Shown here piece by piece: positions 56,690 through 64,000 of a DNA stretch of 64,000 bases. How positions within the stretch are numbered: the stretch's first letter is position 1; the number at the start of each line of letters is the position of its first letter. The position numbers and the translations under genes are program-made. The notes beneath the pieces are model-generated. The model did not search any database. It worked only from the letters and a program-made list of their open reading frames with translations, and was not told the origin of the DNA. This DNA is from Elephas maximus indicus (lineage: Eukaryota > Chordata > Mammalia > Proboscidea > Elephantidae), in assembly GCF_024166365.1 (NCBI RefSeq), contig NC_064844.1, positions 3,618,001 through 3,682,000 of the forward strand, written 5' to 3'.

Positions 56690-56825
56690 AAGACAGTCAA
56701 TCACTGACAACTGGTCAGGCAAATCGTCTTAACATCTCCATGCCTCAGTTTCCAAATCTATAAAACAGAGAGCATTGAACTACATAATTTCCAAGACCAA
56801 CTCATCCTGGGACATTCTAGGACAA
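56690..56825 (+). repeat. MIR SINE fragment
   Basis: 'ccatgcctcagtttccaaat' and 'ctataaaacagagagcattg' match the right half of the MIR core. Confidence 0.65.
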
Positions 56826-58120
56826 TTTTATCATCTATGTAAACATCATAGTTCATGTATTCTCCATAATCCATTTCGAGTAATCTTTATCTTTTTAAAG
56901 AAACACCATTTTAATATAAAGTGTTATTTAGAGCTAAAACATGATCTTTAATTGAAATTAAATCATTATAAATTTTTACTTTTTACCTAAAGGAACAAAA
57001 TGTAACATTCATTCTTAAAAGTGCAACACAATCTTAATTTTCAAATACAAGTTCTGAACTCATTACGGTATATGAAATGTCATTGAAATTCTCTATTTTA
57101 ATGTCAATGTCATCATTATATGTTGCTGAATAGACCCCTGCTTTCATAAAAACCACTCCCTTCCACGTAATCTTCCCCATGGGATCTTTCTACTTGTGAC
57201 ATAATTACTGAACTAAAACACTTGAATATGAGAATGACCATATTAGCTGCTTTTCCTATTTATTCAAAACATTTATCAACCACATACTATACATATTCTT
57301 AAAAAAAAATCCTTTTTTTGTACCACAAGGTGGCATCTTCTTATTTTGGTATAAACCTCTGAATATTTACATAATTTGAATAATTCCATACACCTGAAAT
57401 ATTTTTCAAAAAATTTAAGACAACAATTTAACAGCTGTGCAAATACATGGCCGTTCTGTTAGCTAATGCAAGGAGTACTCGTGGATAGTCATGTTCCTAG
57501 AATATTCAGAATATTGAATCTTTAACAGAACGATGAGCTGTTCACACTGAAAAGTCAATGAACGTTGTCCTCTAAATGTTAAACTCATAGAGATCAGGAA
57601 TGCAAAACATACATTGTGAAATACATGCATTTAAATGAAAGCATCCTTAGAAGTAGCCACAAAATGTGGAACAGACCAACTACACATCCACTGACTGATA
57701 ATTCCATTTTTCATGCCCCAATAAAATAAGTAATGCAGATTTATGCAACGCCCACACTGTACCTGACATACTAGGGACTTTTGCATATCTTACCGCATTT
57801 CAAGAGAAAAATCCACCAAAGTTGGGTTTAATTCCAAACTCAGATACAGGAGTCTAGTGCTTTATACACTTCAATGGCTATATAAATCATCTTGGAGCCT
57901 GACAAAAATGCAAAACCCCAAACCCCATCTCCTAGAGACTTCAGGTCTAAGAATAGTGCGATACAAAATAAAAACCTACAGATATTAATAAGGAATTCTA
58001 CCACATTATAAACAAACTCTAAGGTTACCCTGACAAAGTAATCTCAGAGAGAGAGCATATTAATCTAAAATAAATTGGTGAATGTGTGAAACATCATGGT
58101 AAAATACTAAGCCTACTTTT
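56826..58120. other. Non-coding AT-rich DNA, possible MER5 trace
   Basis: About 57880-57965 ('aaatcatcttggagcctgac' then 'ccccatctcctagagacttc') resembles MER5-type hAT remnants. The rest shows no recognised feature. Confidence 0.4.
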
Positions 58121-58277
58121 TAAAAAAAAAAAAATTGCTGTTGAGTCGATTCTGACTCATAGCTACCCTATAGGACAGAGTAGAATTGCCCCATAGGGTT
58201 TCCAAGGAGCAGCTGGTGGATTCGAACTGCCAACCTTTTGGTTAGCACCCAAGCTAACCACTGCACCACCATAACTC
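58121..58277 (-). mobile_element. AfroSINE, minus strand
   Basis: Opens with the reversed tail after an A-run (58122-58133), has 'atagggtttccaaggagcag' and the reversed B box 'ggattcgaactgcc', and ends 'ccaccataactcc'. The word cctactt flanks it at 58112-58118 and 58277-58283. Confidence 0.93.
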
Positions 58278-59084
58278 CTACTTCTGGTAATTGTGAATAT
58301 CATGACCCTTAATATGGCTCACTTGAAATCTCTAGTTATTGCTCCCTGTCCCAAATCTACTGATGGAGAGAGTGATGAGCATTTTTAAGGTGAGAAAGAA
58401 GAAAAATCTGGGGTGAAATTTATCTCAGACACTACACTCTGTTATAGATAGGCGGCCTGATAACCTACCATTTCAGAAAGAATAAATGGAAGACATTTCC
58501 TGTGAAGGTAAGAAAATACAGTGACAATTACAATAGGGCCACTAAGGGCACTGCACCTGAAGGGTGAAACTGTGAACTTTCAGCCCCGGTTCTGTTACTG
58601 GTGACAACATTTGGTCATCGGCAGTCTCTTGTCTGTGGACATGTTCTGCCCTAGTAGATAAATGCTCCTGCAGTTAAAATGCTATAGTCTGATATTGCTT
58701 GATCAACTGTGATCACTGATTAAAGATGCAAATTGTTTGTGAAGAAAAATTCCCAAGTAGGTAAAGTGTTGGTGGCTAATCAGATCATAGAGCCACATTG
58801 GATGTGGTTCCCAAAATCACAACTGCTCACTTGTCCGCCCCTGTACACACACACACGCACATGCACACACATGAAAGCCTCAGGTGACTGCTGTTGCACG
58901 TAACTCTGTTTTTCCACAGCAGTCCAAACAATGCTCCAGAACCACCGTTATCTTCATTGGGTTCACTGGAGGTGAAATGTGTAAGTTGCTCCTGTCTAGC
59001 CTTGTCAGTCTTTTGCATGCCATCTTCCCAATGTTTAGAAGGAGATGGAAAAGTAGCATTTTACACAAAATTATAAAGTGAAAA
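58278..59084. other. Non-coding DNA with short CA run
   Basis: A CA-rich stretch lies at 58845-58871. No transposon or exon could be supported elsewhere in this interval. Confidence 0.5.
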
Positions 59085-60060
59085 ACAATCCCTACCTCAC
59101 ACCATATGTCATCAATTATAAACTGAGTTTAAAAAAGAAAAGAAATTATGAATGGCACTAGAAGACACACAATCCTGGGCTAGAAAAAGCTGGACTACAT
59201 GACATCAAAAGCAGGACATAACAGAAAAGACTGATGGATTTAGTTACTCAAAAATAAAAACAAAACCTTGAGTATAGCAAAAAATTATAAGCAAAATTGA
59301 AAGGCAGGCAACAAAGGGATATATTGGCAAAATACAAAATAAACAAAGTGTATATACTGCATACAATTTTTATAATATGAAAAAGACAAATATCTGAATG
59401 GAAAATAGGCAGTGGGCAATTCACAAGAAAAAAATCTACAAAGAGCAATAAATTTGTGAAATTCAACATTGCCAGAAAGCAAAGAAACACAAATTAAAGC
59501 AACAATGAAAGGTCTTTTTTCATCTTTCATATTAGATTTTTTTTTTTTTAGTTATAACATTTAACAAAGAAGTGTAGAGAAGGTAAACAGGCCTCAAAAA
59601 TATTGCCACTTTGAATGTAAACTGATATAACATTTCTGGAAGGCGATTTAAAAATGCATGCAAAAAGTTCCAAGACGTGTATATTATTAAAAGCAAACAT
59701 ATATATGCAAAAGATAACTGTGATAACTGTGAAAAGATAGAATGTCCATCTAAATTTAAAACCTAAAGTCCACCAATTCCTTCAACTGGTTATATTGCAG
59801 CTATTTAATAAAAAAAAAATTTTTTTTTCTTTAAGTTGCAGAAGAAATAATTTTAATACAGTGAGAAAGTATTTATATTCTTCAGTGAATAGAGTTATGA
59901 AACAGAATAAACACTATATGCTCAATTCTGGAAGAAGAAAGCATATAAAAATAACAGGAAGACTTTAAGAGTAAATATTGATGAGGCAAAGAGGTCACTT
60001 GCAGTGGGTTGATTATAAATATCTTTTAATATCTACTTTTTGTTTCTTTATACTTTCTAA
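59085..60060 (+). mobile_element. Eroded ancient L1 LINE, ORF2 C-terminal region
   Basis: Follows the L1 ORF2 3' part in order: 'tacctcacaccatatgtcat', 'gctggactacatgacatcaa', 'tggaaaataggcagtgggca', 'gccagaaagcaaagaaacac', 'ctttgaatgtaaactgatat'. All frames are broken. The younger L1 starts just to its right. Confidence 0.75.
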
Positions 60061-60071
60061 AATTTTCTTAG

Positions 60072-61438
60072 TGAATAGAACTACCATACGATCCAGCAAT
60101 CCCACTCCTTGGAATATATCCTGGAGAAATAAGAGCCTTTACACAAACAGATATATGCACACTCATGTTCATTGCAGCACTGTTTACAATAGCAAAAAGA
60201 TGGAAGCAACCAAGGTGCCCAACAACAGGTGAATGGGTAAATAAATTATGGTATATTCACACAATGGAATACTATGCATCAATAAAGAACAATGATGAAT
60301 CCATGAAACATTTCATAACATAAAGGAATCTGCAAGGCATTATGCTGAGTGAAATTAGTCAGTTTTAAAAGGACAAATATTGTATGAGACCATTATTATT
60401 AGAACTCAAGAAATAGTTCAAACAGAGAAGAAAATATTCTTTGATGGTTAAGAGAGTGGGGATGGAGGGAGGGAGAGGGGTATTCACTAATTAGATAGGA
60501 AGCAAGAACTATTTTAGGTGAGGGGAAAGACAATACGCAATACAGGAGAGGTCAGCACAACTGGACTAAACCAAAAGCAAAGAAGTTTCCTGATTTAACT
60601 GAACACTTCGAAAGCCAGCGTATCAGGGGCAGGGGTTTGAGGGCCATGGTTTCAGGGGACATCTAGGTCTACTGGCATAATGAAATCTATTAAGAAAACA
60701 TTCTGCAACCCACTTTGGAGAGTGGCATCTGGGGTCTTAAACGTTAGCAAGCAGCTATCTAAGATGCATCAATGGGTCTCAACGCACCTGCACCAAAGGA
60801 GAATGTAGAACACCAAAGACACAAGGTAATTATGAGCCCGAGAAACAGAAAGGGCTACATAAATCAGAGACTACATCATCCTGAGACCAGAGGAACTAGA
60901 TGGTACACAGGTACTACCCATGACTGCCGTGACAGGGAACACAGCAGAGAGCCCCTGAGGGAGAAGGAGAGCAGTGGGATGCAGACCTCAAATTCTCATA
61001 GAAAGACCAGACTTAATGGTCTGACTGAGATAAGAAGTACCCCAGAGGTCATGGTCCCCAGACCTTCTGTTAGCCTGAGACAGGAACCATTGCCAAAGCC
61101 AACTCTTCAGACAGGGATTGGACTGGATTATAGGATAGAAAATGATACTGGAGAGGAGTGAGCTTCTTGGATCAAGTTAACACTCGAGACTATGTGGGCA
61201 GCTCCTGTCTGGAGGGGAGATGAGAGGGCACGGGGGGACAGAAGCTGACTGAATGGACCTGAAAATAGAGGGTGGAGAGAAGGAGTATGCTGTCTCATTA
61301 GGGGGAGAGCAACTAGGTGTATATAAAAAAAAAAAATTTTTTTTTTTTTTATATAGCAAGGTGTATATAATAACTGTTTGTATGAGAGACTGACTTGATT
61401 TGTAAACTTTCACTTAAAGCACAACAAAAATTTAAAAA
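60072..61438 (+). mobile_element. L1 LINE, 5' truncated: ORF2 end plus 3' UTR
   Basis: Begins inside ORF2. One frame encodes the conserved C-terminal words CTLMFIAALFTIAKRWKQP and YIHTMEYYASIKN, then stops early at an in-frame TAA shortly after KHFIT (about 60320), short of the usual end. The 3' UTR is colinear with 40155-41222 and ends in 'tgtaaactttcacttaaagc' and an A-rich tail. Flanks 'aaaattttcttagtga' (about 60059-60073) and 'aaaattttccttaatga' (from about 61444) look like an imperfect target-site duplication. Better preserved than the L1 it follows, so younger. Confidence 0.9.
61324..61351. repeat. A-run/T-run palindrome in the L1 3' UTR
   Basis: A run of 13 A or so is joined directly to a run of 14 T, with TATAT/ATATA on either side. 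The whole is self-complementary. Confidence 0.92.
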
Positions 61439-61525
61439 AGGAAAAAATTTTCCTTAATGAGCATTTACTAGTTTAGGCACAAGAAAAAGAAAATGAGTGG
61501 GCAGACCTTTAAATATTAAACAAAT

Positions 61526-62150
61526 ACCAAACCAGCTGCCATTGAGTCAATTCCAACTTACAGGAACTGTCTTAGTCACCTAGTGCTGCTATAACAGAAT
61601 TACCACACGTGGCTGGCTTTAACAAAGAGAAATTTATTCTCTCACAGTCTAGTAGGCTACTAGTCCAAATTCGGGGTGTCAGCTCCAGGAGAAGTCTTTG
61701 TCAGCTCTGGAAGAAGGTCCTTGTCCTCAATCTTCACATGGCTGAGGAGCTTCTCAGGTGCAGGGACCCTTTCCTTTTATCTCTTGAGAGATAAAAGTTG
61801 GTACAGCCCACACCCCAGGGAAACTCCCTTTACCTTGGATCAGGAAGGTGACCAGAGTGAAGGTGGTTTTACAATCCCACCTGAATTCTCTCAACATAAA
61901 ATTACAATCACAAAATAGAGGACAATCGCACATGGCCTAACCAAGGTAATACACACATTTTGGGGGGGACATAATTTAATCCATGACAGGGACTATATAG
62001 GACAGAAGAGAACCGCCCCATAGGGTATCCAAGGCTGTAATCTGTACAGAAGCAGACTGCTACATCTTTCTTCCCCGGAGCAGCTGGTGGGTTCGAACCA
62101 TCAACCTTTCAGTTAGCAACTGAGCACTCAACCACTGCAGTATCAGCGGC
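61526..62150 (-). mobile_element. AfroSINE split by a solo LTR
   Basis: The left piece 61526-61567 ('cattgagtcaattccaactt') and the right piece 61989-62150 ('agaaccgccccatagggtat', 'ctacatctttcttccccgga', 'ttcgaaccatcaacctttca') together make one minus-strand AfroSINE. It belongs to the subfamily with the extra internal block, like 13102-13302. Confidence 0.93.
61568..61988 (-). mobile_element. Solo LTR, MLT1/MaLR-related, inside an AfroSINE
   Basis: 421 bp with TG...CA ends on either strand. On the + strand it runs from 'tgtcttagtcacctagtgct' through 'agagaaatttattctctcac' to 'ggggggacataatttaatcc' and 'atgaca', the order of an MLT1-type LTR read backwards. Flanks ggaac (61563-61567) and gggac (61989-61993) form a 5-bp duplication with one mismatch, the length expected for ERVL/MaLR elements. 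There is no internal or coding sequence. Since it lies inside an Afrotheria-specific SINE it must be younger than that SINE. Confidence 0.85.
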
Positions 62151-63148
62151 ATTGCCAAGCAGCCAGACCCCGTTTCTCTACTTTCTATCCAGGGGTCACT
62201 GACTATCACACATGGGGTGGGAAAATGTAAAGACACATGTCTCATCAGCCCCATGTAAGTGCATGGCTACCATCTCTATTACATGGGATAACAAAATTTG
62301 TCATTTGTCTGTGATGTACAGGTGAAATTTTAATAATTTATACCGTGTAACCATTTGCTGATAAGATAAACTGCAGTCCTGAAGGCACTTCACTTAAAAA
62401 ATAAGAAATATTTTCCATTTTGTTGCCTTTTCATATTAATATCTGCTAGTCTATCATGCTAATTAATAAACGTAGCAGGCAGTGGAAGTCTTGGGATTTT
62501 TTTTTCTAATTTTGTTTAATTTATCAAATGGAAAATAATCTAGGAAAGAGTCATTAATTTAATTTCTTCTGAGAGGGAATCATTACTAGATATGTTAAAT
62601 TTTCAATAATGGACCTTCAAAACAGCTGTAGCCATGGAAAATTTTTATAGTTTTAATTGAACATCTGTGCATTTTAATTGATTAATTTGAAGAAAATACA
62701 GGAAAAAAAGAACGAACAGAGGTAATATGAATTTAACAAACCACTTTTTCGTTTTCTCTGCTTCTTAGTTAATGATTTTTCAGTATAAACAAAACAAGAG
62801 ATTATCAAACGTTAAATAATTCCCACGGCTATAAATGCACTCATTGGTTTAGCAGAATAGACAGGTATTTTACGATAGCATTGCTTTCAATCAAAAACAC
62901 TTGCAGGATCACATGAGAGAACACATGTAGTATTTATTTACTAGGGTCCCATTCTGTATGAAAAATGCTGATGCAAATCAGTGAGGACAACGTTGCAAAT
63001 AGGCAGAAATACTCCAACACCCCAGCCTGCACCATTGCCACCACTGGGAACAAAAGGATACGCAGAGCTAAAGATGTGTCATGTCAGTAATCTTTTCAAT
63101 ACCCAAAAGACCACCCTTCCCACTATTTCACACCTACTACAGTCATAA
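62151..63148. promoter_or_regulatory. Repeat-free AT-rich candidate regulatory element
   Basis: From about 62300 to 62980 no transposon is recognised. The text is dense in TAAT/ATTA words (gctaattaat, tcattaatttaatt, attgattaattt), and an octamer-like atgcaaat lies at about 62972-62979. Selection is inferred only from motif density and absence of repeats. Confidence 0.35.
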
Positions 63149-63300
63149 TGGAGCCCTGGTGGAGCAGTGGTTAAGAGCTCAGCTGCTAACCAAAAGGTGT
63201 GCAGTTCAAATCCACCAGCCGCTCCTTAGAAACCTTATGGGGCAGTTCTACACTGTCCTATAGGGTTGCAGTGAGTGGGAACTGGCTCAACAGCAACTGG
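63149..63300 (+). mobile_element. AfroSINE with exact 10-bp duplication
   Basis: Head 'ggagccctggtggagcagtg' to end 'ctggctcaacagcaactgg'. The word acagtcataa flanks it at 63139-63148 and 63301-63310. Confidence 0.95.
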
Positions 63301-63312
63301 ACAGTCATAACT

Positions 63313-63521
63313 GGAGTTCCTCGGTAGTGCAAATAGTTAACATGGTTGGCTGCTAATCAAAACATTATAGGTTCAAGTCCACCGTGAGGTGCCTCGGAAG
63401 AAAGCCTTGGAGATCTACTTCAAAAAAACCAGGCATTGAAAGCCCTATGGAGCACAGTTCTCCTCTGACACATATGGGGTTGTCAGGAGTCCCAGTCAAC
63501 TAAAGGACAACTAGTTTTTAT
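63313..63521 (+). mobile_element. Long-type AfroSINE at the same target
   Basis: Head 'gttcctcggtagtgcaaata', 'aggttcaagtccaccgtgag', RTE-like middle 'gaagaaagccttggagatct', end 'aaaggacaactagttttta'. It starts right after the duplication of the preceding SINE and is followed by another tagtcataat (63521-63530). Confidence 0.93.
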
Positions 63522-63530
63522 AGTCATAAT

Positions 63531-64000
63531 TAGTTAAATAATAATAATAAATTAGTAGCCTTAGTTGCAACCTCCTCTATGTCTATGGATGTCTTAGCCT
63601 AGGCCACGCTCTCTCCATCACAACCCTTTTCCACTGGTGTTATTCCTTTTCACTTTCAATGCAGAGCTTTCTAATTAACTCTCATTTTTTTGATACCTCA
63701 CCTATTTATCTATCAAAATTTAATCATCACAGGCATGGCTGTAGCCCCAGAGTTCTCTCTCTCTCTCTTTTTTTTTTTTTGGCAGGAATTTGGAGAGAAT
63801 GTGGCTCCAGAACAATCCATTAGCTATAAAAAGAACTATGAAAAACCTGTCAAGGTGCAGTAGTTAAATAGCCATAATGTTCTCAGACAGCTGAGTCATA
63901 TGAAAAACTGGGGAGAGTTTGCTCTCGGGTATCATAGCTATTAACTGTTAAACACATCCTTTTTTAAGTAAGATCTCAAGATCCTTTTTATCCACAATAT
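63531..64000. other. Non-coding DNA to the window end
   Basis: A CT-run followed by a T-run lies at about 63755-63781. No transposon or exon is recognised. Confidence 0.5.

Overview
The window is nuclear DNA of a placental mammal of the clade Afrotheria, most like an elephant. The diagnostic evidence is more than twenty copies of the tRNA-derived AfroSINE family and several RTE-clade LINE fragments ending in a (CAA)n-type tail, as in afrotherian genomes. Mammal-wide fossils (MIR, L2, old L1, MLT1-class MaLR LTRs) lie among them. I found no convincing protein-coding exon, no rRNA, no functional tRNA and no CRISPR array. The window reads as intergenic or deep intronic DNA, and nearly every open reading frame is chance or lies in a repeat.

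Layout. 1-14.7 kb: single-copy DNA with AfroSINEs on both strands, an RTE 3' stub, a chimeric tRNA-Gly/RTE SINE (6207-6548), a MIR and a probable MER33-type relic. 14.7-16.0 kb: a 66-bp minisatellite of 19 units, open in frames on both strands. 16.1-20.1 kb: a block of about 4 kb with no transposon I can recognise, rich in TAAT-type motifs, the best candidate for conserved regulatory DNA. 20.1-27.4 kb: one near-consensus AfroSINE, a (GT)n tract inside an inverted repeat, and an eroded L1. 27.4-30.8 kb: a 49-bp tandem array made from an LTR terminus, then a nearly full-length but disabled RTE (endonuclease and reverse transcriptase relics, minus strand). 31-44 kb: more SINEs of several subfamilies, a 42-bp-arm palindrome, an RTE-derived SINE, L2, an unusual inverted duplication (36.6/38.5 kb) and an L1 3' UTR. 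44.4-48.2 kb: a second repeat-poor block, with an RFX-type palindrome. 48.2-56 kb: heavily nested repeats (RTE, MLT1 LTR, mariner/pogo-like element, SINEs), an interrupted CAT triplet array, then another SINE-bearing LTR and an L2. 56-64 kb: old L1 with a younger L1 inserted, a solo LTR inside an AfroSINE, an AT-rich candidate element and two SINEs inserted side by side.

How the parts relate. The mobile elements form one family network. The last ~30 bp of AfroSINEs resemble the RTE 3' end, consistent with RTE machinery copying the SINEs. The middle of the longer AfroSINEs and of the chimeric SINEs resembles the RTE 5' region, so these SINEs look like a tRNA head joined to RTE 5' and 3' pieces. 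Family assignments were made by reading against remembered consensus patterns, not by database search. Boundaries without a visible target-site duplication are good to about 10-30 bp.
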